From Azospirillaceae bacterium (lineage in GTDB: Bacteria; Pseudomonadota; Alphaproteobacteria; Azospirillales; Azospirillaceae), in contig DASQNC010000002.1 of the NCBI GenBank assembly GCA_035645145.1, forward strand, positions 1 through 64,000: 64,000 nucleotides of DNA, read 5' to 3'. Both the position numbers and the translations under genes were made by a program. Every line of letters starts with the position of its first letter. Position 1 is the first letter of the stretch. The notes under the pieces were generated by a model that worked only from the letters and a program-made list of their open reading frames with translations, searched no databases and was not told the DNA's origin. This document shows, one piece after another, positions 45,122-53,821 of this stretch.

Positions 45122-47461
45122 ATGGAAATCAAGTCCGTCGCCGTGATCGGGGCCGGTCTGATGGGCAGCGGCATCGCCGCCCATGTCGCGAACGCCGGCG
45201 TGCCCGTGCTGCTGCTGGACATCGTGCCGGACGCGGCCAGGAACGGGAACGACCGCAGCGTCGTCGCCCGCACCGCGATCGAGAGGATGCTGAAGGCCGA
45301 TCCGGCCCCGTTCATGCATCCCCGGAACGCCAAGCTCGTCACCCCCGGCAACATCGAGGACGATCTGGAGAAGTTGGCCGGCGTCGATTGGATCGTCGAG
45401 GCGGTTGTCGAGAACCCGCAGATCAAGTCCGACATCTACGCCCGCGTGGACAAGCATCGGAAGCCGGGCTCCATCGTCTCGTCCAACACGTCGACGATCC
45501 CGCTGAACATCCTGGTCGAAGGCCAGTCCGATGCGTTCAAGCGCGACTTCTGCGTCACCCACTTCTTCAACCCGCCGCGCTACATGCGCCTGCTGGAGGT
45601 GGTGAAGGGGCCGGACACCCGTGCCGACGCCGTGGAGGCGGTCAGCCGGTTCGGCGACGTGGCATTGGGCAAGGGCGTGGTCGCGTGCAAGGACACGCCC
45701 GGCTTCATCGCCAACCGCATCGGCACCTTCTGGGTCGAGACAGCCTTCAACGCCGCGCTGGACTTGGGCCTGACGGTCGAGGAGGCGGACGCCGTCGGCA
45801 GCCGACCGATGGGCATCCCCAAGACCGGCGTCTTCGGCCTGATGGATCTGGTCGGCATCGACCTGTCGCCGTTGCTGGCGCAGAGTTTCCTGCGCACGCT
45901 GCCCAAGGACGACGCCTACCGTACGATCCACCGGGACAGCCCCCTCGTCACGCGGATGATCGCCGAGGGCTTCACCGGCCGGAAGGGCAAGGGCGGCTTC
46001 TACCGCCTGAACAAGGCTGCGGACGGCAGCCGGGTCAAGGAAGCGCTCGACCTCCGGACCGGCCAGTACCGTCCGTCCGAGAAGGCGCGCCTGGACAGCG
46101 CGTCCGTCAAGGGCCTGAAGGCGCTGGTGGAACATCCCGACAAGGGCGGCCGGTTCGCCTGGGCGGTGCTGTCGCAGACCCTGTCCTACGCCGCCGATCT
46201 GGTGCCGGATATCGCCGACGACATCCATGCCGTGGACGAGGCCATGCGCCTGGGCTACGCGTGGAAGTCCGGCCCGTTCGAGATGATCGACCAGCTGGGC
46301 ACCGGCTGGTTCGCCGAGAAGTTGGCGGCCGAGGGCCGACCCATCCCGAAGATGCTGAAGGTTGCGAACGGCCGGCCCTTCTACAAGACCGAGAACGGCA
46401 AGCTGTTCTTCCTCGGCACCGGCGGCGAATACCAGGAGCTGAAGCGCCCCGAGGGCGTGCTGCTTTTGGCCGATATCAAGCGCGGGTCGAAGCCGGTGGC
46501 CAAGAACGGCTCGGCCGCGCTGTGGGACATCGGGGACGGCGTGCTGTGCCTTGAGTTCACGTCCAAGATGAACGCGCTCGACGCCGACATCATGGCGATG
46601 CTGGGCAAGGCGACGGACCTGATCGGCGAAGGCAAGGGTCCGCACAAGGCGCTGGTCATCTACAACGAGGGCAGCAACTTCTCGGTCGGCGCCAACCTGG
46701 GCCTGGCCCTGTTCGCCGTGAACATCGCCATGTGGCCGGTGGTGGAGGAGGGGATCGCCCAGGGCCAGCAGGCCTACAAGGCGCTCAAGTACGCGCCATT
46801 CCCCTCGGTCGCGGCCCCGTCCGGCATGGCGTTGGGGGGTGGGTGCGAGATCCTGATGCACTGCTCGGCGGTGCAGGCGCACGCCGAAACGTACACCGGC
46901 CTGGTGGAGGTCGGCGTGGGCGTGGTCCCGGGCTGGGGCGGCTGCAAGGAGCTGATCGCCCGCTACAACGCGAACCCGAAGCGGCCGGGCGGGCCGATGC
47001 CGCCGGTCGCCAAGGCGTTCGAGGTGATCGGCACGGCCAAGGTCTCGAAGTCCGCGGCGGAGGCCAAGGAGCTGGGCTTCCTGCGCCCGGACGACGGCAT
47101 CACCATGAACCGCGACCGGCTGCTGTTCGACGCCAAGCGCAAGGCGCTGGCCCTGCTCGACGGCTACAAGCCGCCCGAGCCGGTGGAGATCCGCCTGCCC
47201 GGTGCCACGGGCAAGGCGGCGCTGATGCTGGCGGTCCGGGACTTCGCCGCCCAGGGCAAGGCGACGCCGCATGACGTCGTGGTGTCGGAGGCGCTGGCCA
47301 CGGTCCTGACCGGCGGCGAAGGGGCCGACTGGACGGTGCCGGTCAAGGAGGACGACCTTCTGGATGCCGAACGCGCGGCATTCATGACGCTGCTGAAAAC
47401 GCCGGGCACCGTGGCGCGGATCGAGCACATGCTCGAGACCGGCAAGCCCCTCAGGAATTGA
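45122..47461 (+). CDS. fadB: 3-hydroxyacyl-CoA dehydrogenase / enoyl-CoA hydratase
   Basis: 779-residue bifunctional beta-oxidation enzyme. The dehydrogenase comes first: NAD site GAGLMGSGIAAHVANAG at residues ~10-26, catalytic segment VTHFFNPPRYM, and KDTPGFIANRIG. The hydratase (crotonase) domain is C-terminal, with the oxyanion segments SNFSVGANLGLAL and APSGMALGGGCEILMH. This order is reversed relative to E. coli FadB and is like FadN-type proteins. Followed 22 nt later by the acyl-CoA dehydrogenase. Confidence 0.93.
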   Translation: MEIKSVAVIGAGLMGSGIAAHVANAGVPVLLLDIVPDAARNGNDRSVVARTAIERMLKADPAPFMHPRNAKLVTPGNIEDDLEKLAGVDWIVEAVVENPQIKSDIYARVDKHRKPGSIVSSNTSTIPLNILVEGQSDAFKRDFCVTHFFNPPRYMRLLEVVKGPDTRADAVEAVSRFGDVALGKGVVACKDTPGFIANRIGTFWVETAFNAALDLGLTVEEADAVGSRPMGIPKTGVFGLMDLVGIDLSPLLAQSFLRTLPKDDAYRTIHRDSPLVTRMIAEGFTGRKGKGGFYRLNKAADGSRVKEALDLRTGQYRPSEKARLDSASVKGLKALVEHPDKGGRFAWAVLSQTLSYAADLVPDIADDIHAVDEAMRLGYAWKSGPFEMIDQLGTGWFAEKLAAEGRPIPKMLKVANGRPFYKTENGKLFFLGTGGEYQELKRPEGVLLLADIKRGSKPVAKNGSAALWDIGDGVLCLEFTSKMNALDADIMAMLGKATDLIGEGKGPHKALVIYNEGSNFSVGANLGLALFAVNIAMWPVVEEGIAQGQQAYKALKYAPFPSVAAPSGMALGGGCEILMHCSAVQAHAETYTGLVEVGVGVVPGWGGCKELIARYNANPKRPGGPMPPVAKAFEVIGTAKVSKSAAEAKELGFLRPDDGITMNRDRLLFDAKRKALALLDGYKPPEPVEIRLPGATGKAALMLAVRDFAAQGKATPHDVVVSEALATVLTGGEGADWTVPVKEDDLLDAERAAFMTLLKTPGTVARIEHMLETGKPLRN

Positions 47462-47483
47462 TTTCGGGCAGGAGGATACGAGG

Positions 47484-49283
47484 ATGCCGACCTACAAGGC
47501 GCCGCTTGAGGACATCCGCTTCGTCCTGCACGAGCTGCTGGGCATGGAGCGTCTGACGAAGCTTCCGGGATACGGGGACGCCAGCCCCGAGCTGGTCGAC
47601 CAGATCCTGGAGGAGGCGGCCAGGTTCATGGAAAGCGAACTGTTCCCGCTCAACCAGTCGGGCGACGAGGAGGGCTGCCACTACGAGAACGGCGTTGTCC
47701 GCACGCCCAAGGGCTTCAAGGAGGCCTACGACAAGTTCCGCGAGGCCGGCTGGACGTCGTTGGCCGCCGAACCCGAGTACGGCGGCCAGGGCCTGCCGCA
47801 GACCATCCACTTCGCCCTGTCGGAACTGATGAGTTCCGCCAACATGGCGTTCGGGATGTACCCCGGCCTCAGCTACGGGGCGTACGAGGCGCTTCTGCTC
47901 CACGGGACCGAGGAGCAGAAGCAAATCTACCTGCCCAAACTGGTCGACGGCACCTGGACCGGCACCATGTGCCTGACCGAGGCGCACTGCGGCACGGATC
48001 TGGGCATGATCCGGACCAAGGCCGTTCCGGTCGGCGATGGCAGCTACAAGATCACGGGCACGAAGATCTTCATCTCGGCCGGCGAGCACGATCTGGCCGA
48101 CAACATCGTCCACCTGGTCCTGGCCAAGCTGCCGGACGCCCCTGCGGGCACGCGTGGCATCTCGCTGTTCGTGGTGCCGAAGTTCCTGCCGAAGGAACAG
48201 AACGGCACGTGGGTGGCGGGGGTCCGCAACGGGGTGATGTGCGGCTCCATCGAGCACAAGATGGGCATCAAGGCCTCGTCCACCGCCGTCCTCAACTTCG
48301 ACGAGGCGGTGGGCTGGCTGGTGGGCAAGCCCCACGCCGGCATGAAGGCCATGTTCACGATGATGAACGCGGCCCGCCTGGGCGTGGGCTTCCAGGGACT
48401 GGGGGTCGCCGAAGTGGCCTACCAGAACGCCGTGGCCTATGCGAAGGACCGCCTGCAGGGCCGTTCCCTGACGGGCGCCAAGGCACCGGACAAGCCGGCC
48501 GATCCCATCATCGTCCACCCGGACGTCCGCAAGAACCTGATGTGGATCAAGGCCCTCAACGAAGGGGCACGGGCGCTCGGGCTCTGGGTCGGCACGCAGA
48601 TCGACACCTACCTGAAGCACCCGGATCCGGCGGAGCGGCAGAAGGCCGAGGACTTCGTCGCCCTGATGACCCCTATCGTGAAGGCCTTCTTCACCGACTA
48701 CGGGTTCGAGGCCACGGTCCGTGCGCAGCAGATGTACGGCGGCCACGGCTACATCCGGGAATGGGGGATGGAGCAGTTCGTCCGCGACGCCCGCATTGCC
48801 CAGATCTACGAGGGGGCGAACGCCATCCAGGCGCTGGATCTGGTGGGCCGCAAGCTGCCGGCGCACATGGGCCGCCTGCTGCGCACCTTCTTCCATCCCC
48901 TCGGCGCGGAGCTGGAGGAGGCCATGGCGGATCCGGCCATGGCGGCCTATGCGGGCCAGCTCGCCAAGGCCTATGGCCGGTTGCAGCAGGCCACGGCCTG
49001 GATCGCGCAGAAGGGCATGGCGAACCCGGAGGAAGCCGGTGCCGCATCCACCGACTACCTCAAGATGTTCGCGCTGGTGGCATTCGGGTGGATGTGGCTG
49101 CGCATGGCCAAGGTGGCGGCGGCCAAGCTGCCCCAGGCCGATGGGCGGGCGGGCTTCTACGACGCCAAGCTGAAGACGGCGGAGTTCTTCTATGCCCGCA
49201 TCCTGCCCGAAACCTCCGCCCTGTTCGCGGGCATCATGTCCGGCGCCAAGCCGATGATGCAGATGGCCCCCGAGCAGTTCTGA
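47484..49283 (+). CDS. Acyl-CoA dehydrogenase (large, ~600-residue type)
   Basis: 599-residue flavoenzyme performing the first oxidation of acyl-CoA. Seen are MCLTEAHCGTDLGMIRTKA (FAD site), YKITGTKIFISAGEHD, the QQMYGGHGYIREWGMEQFVRD segment (about 412-434) and catalytic E443 in AQIYEGANAIQALDLVGRK. The C-terminal extension and AcdN-like N-terminus (LHELLGMERL) put it with the FadE/DmdC-like large enzymes. Last gene of the MerR-controlled operon; a terminator follows. Confidence 0.93.
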   Translation: MPTYKAPLEDIRFVLHELLGMERLTKLPGYGDASPELVDQILEEAARFMESELFPLNQSGDEEGCHYENGVVRTPKGFKEAYDKFREAGWTSLAAEPEYGGQGLPQTIHFALSELMSSANMAFGMYPGLSYGAYEALLLHGTEEQKQIYLPKLVDGTWTGTMCLTEAHCGTDLGMIRTKAVPVGDGSYKITGTKIFISAGEHDLADNIVHLVLAKLPDAPAGTRGISLFVVPKFLPKEQNGTWVAGVRNGVMCGSIEHKMGIKASSTAVLNFDEAVGWLVGKPHAGMKAMFTMMNAARLGVGFQGLGVAEVAYQNAVAYAKDRLQGRSLTGAKAPDKPADPIIVHPDVRKNLMWIKALNEGARALGLWVGTQIDTYLKHPDPAERQKAEDFVALMTPIVKAFFTDYGFEATVRAQQMYGGHGYIREWGMEQFVRDARIAQIYEGANAIQALDLVGRKLPAHMGRLLRTFFHPLGAELEEAMADPAMAAYAGQLAKAYGRLQQATAWIAQKGMANPEEAGAASTDYLKMFALVAFGWMWLRMAKVAAAKLPQADGRAGFYDAKLKTAEFFYARILPETSALFAGIMSGAKPMMQMAPEQF

Positions 49284-49307
49284 CCTCGGCCGTACGCACC
49301 GGTCCGG

Positions 49308-49346
49308 AACGGCCCGTCCGCCTCGCGCGGGCGGGCCGTTTCATTT
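49308..49346 (+). terminator. Terminator of the beta-oxidation operon
   Basis: 14-bp stem (49308-49321 with 49327-49340, one G-T wobble), 5-nt loop, then TCATTTC. 25 nt after the stop. The rest of the gap up to 49473 holds only a smaller GC hairpin near 49358-49375. Confidence 0.75.
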
Positions 49347-49473
49347 CGCGGCGACTTGCCCGCGCCTGTGCGGGCGGGTGGCACGGACGGGTGGCATCGA
49401 ATGGAGCGGCGTGTTTGACTGATGCCCGCTGGTGGTCCTGCCGGCATTGTCCAAGAACAATCAATCGGATGCC

Positions 49474-50940
49474 ATGACCGACGCCCAGAACGCGCCTGCC
49501 AAGCCCGTGCACGCGGAACCCATTCCTGCGCCGAGGCGCTTCGAGTCCCGCCATTCGGGCACCTTCGGCGGCCGGAAGATCAGCTACCGCGCCATCGCGG
49601 GCGAGACGCACATCAAGGACGAGGCCGGCAAGCCGCGGGGCGCGATGTTCTCGACCTCCTATGTGGCCGAGGACGCGGGCGACGCCGCCAAGCGGCCGGT
49701 GACGTTCGTGTTCAACGGCGGCCCCGGATCCTCGTCCATGTGGTTGCACATGGGGATGCTGGGCCCGAAGCGCGTGGTCGTGCCGTCCGACGCCAGGAGC
49801 GCCGGCGCCCCGCCGTTCCCGGTGGTGGAGAACCTTCACTGCCCGTTGGACAGCACCGATCTGGTGTTCATCGATCCTGTCGGGACGGGCTTCAGCCGCC
49901 CGGTGGGCGAGGGCAAGGTCGAGGAGTTCTGGGGCCTCGATGTGGACGCCAAGTCCATCATCTCCTTCATCCGGACCTGGTTGACCGAGCACAAGCGCTG
50001 GAATTCGCCCCGCTATCTGGCCGGCGAGAGCTACGGGACCACCCGCGCCGTGGCGCTGGTCGAGCGCATGCATGGCGATTTCCAAGGCCTGGCCGTCAAC
50101 GGCGTGCTGCTGATCTCGGCGATCGTCGATTTCCTGACCGCCCGCTTCGATCCCGGCAACATCATGCCCGAGATCGGCTATCTGCCGACCTATGCGGCAA
50201 GTGCGCTTTACCATGGCAAGGTGCAGGCGTCCGACCGCAACCGGTTCCTGGACGAGGTCCGCACCTTCGCCCGGACCGACTACGCCGCCGCACTTCTGTC
50301 CGGCGCCCAGCACGACCCGGCACGGCGGCGCGAGATCGCGGCCCGGATGGCACGCTACACCGGTCTTTCGGCCGAGTTCATCGAGCGCTGCAAGTTGCGC
50401 ATCGAGCCGGCCCGCTTCCGCAAGGAGCTGCTGCGGGATCGGGGCCTGACCGTCGGCCGCTTCGATACGCGCTACACCGGCGTCGATCCCGACGAGGCGG
50501 GCGACGCGCCGGAGGCCGATGCCTCCAGCTACGCCATCGACACGGCCTATGTGGCGGCCATCAACGCCCATCTGGCCGAGCTGGGCGTCGAGATGGACCG
50601 GCCCTACATCGGCCTGAACCGCGAGGCCCTGAAGAAGTGGGACTGGCTGGCCAAGGGCGACAATGGCGGGAACTTCCTGCGCAATTGGCCGATGGCGGTG
50701 AACGTCATGCCGGCGTTGGCCCGTGCCCAGCGCGAGCAGCCGGGCTTCCGGACCTTCATCGCCAACGGCTATTTCGATCTGGCCACGCCGTTCCACTCGG
50801 TGGAAGTGTCGATGACGACCAACGGCGTCGACGCGTCGCGCGTGGTCATGACCTACTACGACGGTGGCCACATGATGTATGTGCACGAGCCGTCGCTGGA
50901 CGCGCTCGCGGCCGACGTCCGGTCCTTCTACAAGGGCTGA
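49474..50940 (+). CDS. Serine carboxypeptidase (family S10)
   Basis: 488 residues, alpha/beta hydrolase fold of family S10. Oxyanion motif FNGGPGSSS, nucleophile S186 in GESYGTT, Asp D435 in NGYFDLATP and His H466 in DGGHMMY are all present, so it should be active. No signal peptide is visible at ATG 49474 or from GTG 49432, the in-frame alternative, although S10 enzymes are usually secreted or vacuolar in eukaryotes; this suggests a cytosolic or unconventional location. Stand-alone gene. Confidence 0.92.
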   Translation: MTDAQNAPAKPVHAEPIPAPRRFESRHSGTFGGRKISYRAIAGETHIKDEAGKPRGAMFSTSYVAEDAGDAAKRPVTFVFNGGPGSSSMWLHMGMLGPKRVVVPSDARSAGAPPFPVVENLHCPLDSTDLVFIDPVGTGFSRPVGEGKVEEFWGLDVDAKSIISFIRTWLTEHKRWNSPRYLAGESYGTTRAVALVERMHGDFQGLAVNGVLLISAIVDFLTARFDPGNIMPEIGYLPTYAASALYHGKVQASDRNRFLDEVRTFARTDYAAALLSGAQHDPARRREIAARMARYTGLSAEFIERCKLRIEPARFRKELLRDRGLTVGRFDTRYTGVDPDEAGDAPEADASSYAIDTAYVAAINAHLAELGVEMDRPYIGLNREALKKWDWLAKGDNGGNFLRNWPMAVNVMPALARAQREQPGFRTFIANGYFDLATPFHSVEVSMTTNGVDASRVVMTYYDGGHMMYVHEPSLDALAADVRSFYKG

Positions 50941-50957
50941 TCGAAAGGATTGGTATG

Positions 50958-50995
50958 GACGGGGGGCGGACGGGTGCAGCCCGTCCGCTCCCGTC
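50958..50995 (+). terminator. Hairpin after the S10 peptidase gene
   Basis: Inner perfect 9-bp stem (50966-50974 with 50980-50988, 5-nt loop) extended by an imperfect outer stem. 25 nt after the stop codon. Confidence 0.55.
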
Positions 50996-51068
50996 TCCTC
51001 GACCGTGGTACGAATACCGACGGGGGATGGTGATTTTCCTTGACATGCCTTGTTGATATTAACCCGGC

Positions 51069-51293
51069 ATGAACAAGGTGGCTCCCGTGACCTCGAAGTT
51101 CCTTCTCGATCCCGATCTGGTGCATGCGCGTGCACTCCGCGCGCGCGCGCTGCTGTTGTGGAAGGACGGCTTCCCAAAAGCGGCGGAGGCTATGGCGGCG
51201 TTCGCCGACGCGTTGGAAAACAATGCGATCGCCTCGTTCAACCAGACCAATCCTGGGTGGGATGCGACGGTCCGCGTGCGTCCGCCACGCTGA
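51069..51293 (+). CDS. Small hypothetical protein
   Basis: 74 residues, not recognised. Helical (DPDLVHARALRARALLLWKDG; AAEAMAAFADALENNAIA), no signal or membrane segment. It lies in a locally AT-richer stretch, 128 nt after the S10 gene. A ribosome-binding site is not obvious. Confidence 0.5.
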   Translation: MNKVAPVTSKFLLDPDLVHARALRARALLLWKDGFPKAAEAMAAFADALENNAIASFNQTNPGWDATVRVRPPR

Positions 51294-51418
51294 TTCCGCC
51301 AAGTGCTCGACACTTCCACCATCGATCGATCAAGCCCCATCACCTGACGCTAGAGGCGTGGGCTCATTCCGCCGGGTCGAGCGTTGCCGACTCGGAATGT
51401 TACGGAAAAGGAGCCGCC

Positions 51419-51910
51419 ATGCCGCTGAGCGCCCGCCCGTCCATCGTTGCCGGCCTGCTTACCTTTTTTCTACTCGCAACGTCCGCAGGTCAGGCTGGGG
51501 CGAAACGGCTGGACGAGGAGCGGCAACCCCAAGGCGACGCGGTTCAATGCGTGGCGTTGGCCGTGTATTTCGAGGCGCGTGGCGAACCCCCCGCCGGCCA
51601 GCGGGCGGTGGCCGCGGTTGTGATGAACCGCACCCGCCACCCCGCCTTTCCCGACCACCCCTGCGACGTGGTGTGGCAGCGCAACGCGAACGGGTGCCAG
51701 TTCGCGTGGGCCTGCGCGCTGCCGAAGCCGTACCCCACCGATCTCGACGCATGGGACCGGGCGGTCGGCATCGCCGAACGCGCGGTTGCCGGCCGCCTGT
51801 CCGATCCGACCGGGGGCGCGCTCTATTTCCACAATTCCGCCGTCGACCCGTATTGGCGCCACGCTGTCCGGCCGGTGGGCGCGGTCGGAGGGCATCGCTT
51901 CTACCGATGA
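51419..51910 (+). CDS. SleB-type cell wall hydrolase
   Basis: 163 residues. N-terminal signal peptide (cleavage near AGA/KR, residue 28), then the Hydrolase_2 domain: CVALAVYFEARGEP with the catalytic Glu, AVAAVVMNRTRHPAFPD, CDVVWQ, CQFAWAC, and the late GALYFHN. Such proteins are lytic-transglycosylase-like peptidoglycan hydrolases; non-sporulating alphaproteobacteria use them for wall remodelling. AAAAGGAG stands 6 nt before the ATG. Convergent with the EamA gene. Confidence 0.88.
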   Translation: MPLSARPSIVAGLLTFFLLATSAGQAGAKRLDEERQPQGDAVQCVALAVYFEARGEPPAGQRAVAAVVMNRTRHPAFPDHPCDVVWQRNANGCQFAWACALPKPYPTDLDAWDRAVGIAERAVAGRLSDPTGGALYFHNSAVDPYWRHAVRPVGAVGGHRFYR

Positions 51911-51937
51911 CGCCTGACATCCCGCGCCGGTCCGTGC

Positions 51938-52846
51938 TCAACGGCTGCCCAGCCGCGCCAGGACGATTCCCGCCAGGATCACCGCGGCTCCCAGCGCATC
52001 CCACAGGCCGAGCGGTTCCGCCAGCAGCACCCAGGCGAGCCCGGCCGCGATGGCAGGTTGCAGCAGCAGCGCCACGGATGAATATGCCGCCGACAGGTGT
52101 GCAAGGGCATAGGCGATCAGGCTCTGTCCGCCGGCGTGGCAGAGCAGGCCGAGTGCGGCCACGACCGCCCAGCCGTAGAGGCTCGGTGCCAGCAATGCCT
52201 CACCCGACAGGATTGTCAGAGGCAACAGCACGGCAGCGGCTGCGACCCCGCTCCACAGCATGATCGTGGCGGTGGAAAATTCCCTCCGCAGGCGCCCCAC
52301 GGTGACCATGTACCCGGCGTAGAAGACGGCCGCGACCAGGGCGAGCCCGTCCCCGAGCGGATGCTGGGACCCCAGGCCGAAGCCGCCCCCCATCAATACG
52401 CAGGCCCCCGCGATGGACAAGGCCAGTCCGGCCAGGAACAGTGGCGTGAACCGCTGTCCGAACAGAATCCAACTGGCCAGCGCCACGAAGACCGGGGCGA
52501 AGTTCCCCAACAGCGTGGCGTTGGCCACGGTGGTGAAGGTGAGCGACCAATGCCAGACCGCCAGGTCCAGGGCCAGGAACGCCCCGGCGGCGGCGAGCCG
52601 CGCACGGTCGCGTAACGCGGCGGGCCGGCGCGGGGCGCGCGTGCCGCCCGCCTCCAGCGCCATCCAGACCCCCAGGGCCGGCAATGAGAACAGGATGCGC
52701 CAGAACCCGATTGCGACCGGGCCCAAATCCGACAGGCGCACGAAGATCGGGGTGAGCCCGATCGCGACGGCACCCAGGAGGAGGGCGGGCGGGGCGAGGC
52801 GGGCGGCGTTGCCGGATTGGTGGGTGGCCGTCGCGGTGCTGGTCAT
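51938..52846 (-). CDS. EamA/DMT-family transporter
   Basis: 302 residues with about ten hydrophobic segments in two EamA repeats (first ALLLGAVAIGLTPIFVRLSD, second around ALVAAVFYAGYMVTVGRL). Members export metabolites or amino acids; substrate unknown. ATG 52846 is chosen; the open frame upstream lacks conserved character. Divergent from the N-formylglutamate amidohydrolase gene, with 126 nt between the starts. Confidence 0.88.
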   Translation of the reverse strand: MTSTATATHQSGNAARLAPPALLLGAVAIGLTPIFVRLSDLGPVAIGFWRILFSLPALGVWMALEAGGTRAPRRPAALRDRARLAAAGAFLALDLAVWHWSLTFTTVANATLLGNFAPVFVALASWILFGQRFTPLFLAGLALSIAGACVLMGGGFGLGSQHPLGDGLALVAAVFYAGYMVTVGRLRREFSTATIMLWSGVAAAAVLLPLTILSGEALLAPSLYGWAVVAALGLLCHAGGQSLIAYALAHLSAAYSSVALLLQPAIAAGLAWVLLAEPLGLWDALGAAVILAGIVLARLGSR

Positions 52847-52972
52847 GGACCGTTTATAGTGTCCCGTGCGGTCCGCCGGTACCCGCGTCGAGTACCGCTC
52901 CGCCCCTTCGGCTTCCTGCCTTCGCGGTCCCGCCATTTCGCCGCGGTGCGAAACGGGATATAACCCCGGCCC

Positions 52973-53821
52973 ATGCCTGCGACCGCTTCCCTCGCCGCAA
53001 CCCGGCCCCTGACGTTACCGCCGCTCCTCGGACCCGGCGATCCGCCCCCTGTGGAGGTTCTGAACCGCCAGGGCCGGTCGAAAGCCCTGCTGCTGTGCGA
53101 TCACGCCTCGAACCGCGTCCCGTCCGGCTTGGACCTCGGCGTGCCGCAGGCGGAATTGGAGCGACACATCGGCTACGACATCGGCGGACGGTGGATGACC
53201 GAGCGGCTGATGGAACGGTTGGATGCCGCCGCGGTGTTCTCGGCCTATTCCCGCCTGGTGGTGGACCTGAACCGTGGCTACGGCGATCCGACATCGATCC
53301 CCGAGGTCAGCGACGGCACCGTGGTTCCCGGCAACCGCGGTATCGGCGAGGAGGAGGTGGCGCGCCGCATGGACGCGCTCTACCACCCCTACCACGCCGC
53401 GGTGGCGGGGGAGTTGGCCCGCATGTCGGCCGAGGGGTACGCCCCCGCCGTCATCTCGATGCACAGCTTCACGCCCTGCATGAAGGGATTCCGCCGCCCC
53501 TGGCATGTGGGGGTGCTGTGGGATTACGATCCGCGCATGCCGGTTCCTCTGATCGCCAGCCTCCTGCGCCGGGGTGACGTCTGTGTCGGCGACAACCAAC
53601 CCTATTCGGGCCGTGGCCTGACCGGGCACACGATCGACGTCCACTGCGCCGCCGCCGGCCTGCCCAACGTCCTGATCGAGGTCCGCCAGGATTTGATCGC
53701 CACCGAGGCGGACGCCCATCGCTGGGCCGACATCCTGTACGAGCCGCTTGTTGAGATCCTGTTCGACCCGGACCTGTATGTGGCCCGCCGCTATGAGGCG
53801 CCCGGGCTGCCGGTCCCATGA
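52973..53821 (+). CDS. N-formylglutamate amidohydrolase family protein
   Basis: 282 residues. Zinc amidohydrolase family PF05013: LLLCDHASNRVP with a metal ligand, LERHIGYDIGGRWM, YSRLVVDLNR, ISMHSFTPCM, and LIEVRQDLI near the end. It could act on N-formylglutamate (histidine breakdown) but no hut genes are near. The stop codon overlaps the start of the ligase gene (ATGA at 53818-53821), suggesting a joint function with YbdK-type ligase. Confidence 0.9.
   Translation: MPATASLAATRPLTLPPLLGPGDPPPVEVLNRQGRSKALLLCDHASNRVPSGLDLGVPQAELERHIGYDIGGRWMTERLMERLDAAAVFSAYSRLVVDLNRGYGDPTSIPEVSDGTVVPGNRGIGEEEVARRMDALYHPYHAAVAGELARMSAEGYAPAVISMHSFTPCMKGFRRPWHVGVLWDYDPRMPVPLIASLLRRGDVCVGDNQPYSGRGLTGHTIDVHCAAAGLPNVLIEVRQDLIATEADAHRWADILYEPLVEILFDPDLYVARRYEAPGLPVP

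Noticed and set aside
51040-51062. TTGACA followed by AT-rich TATTAA as a promoter for the 51069 gene
   Set aside because: The spacing is only about 11 nt, and nothing like a -10 element lies 16-19 nt from the TTGACA.
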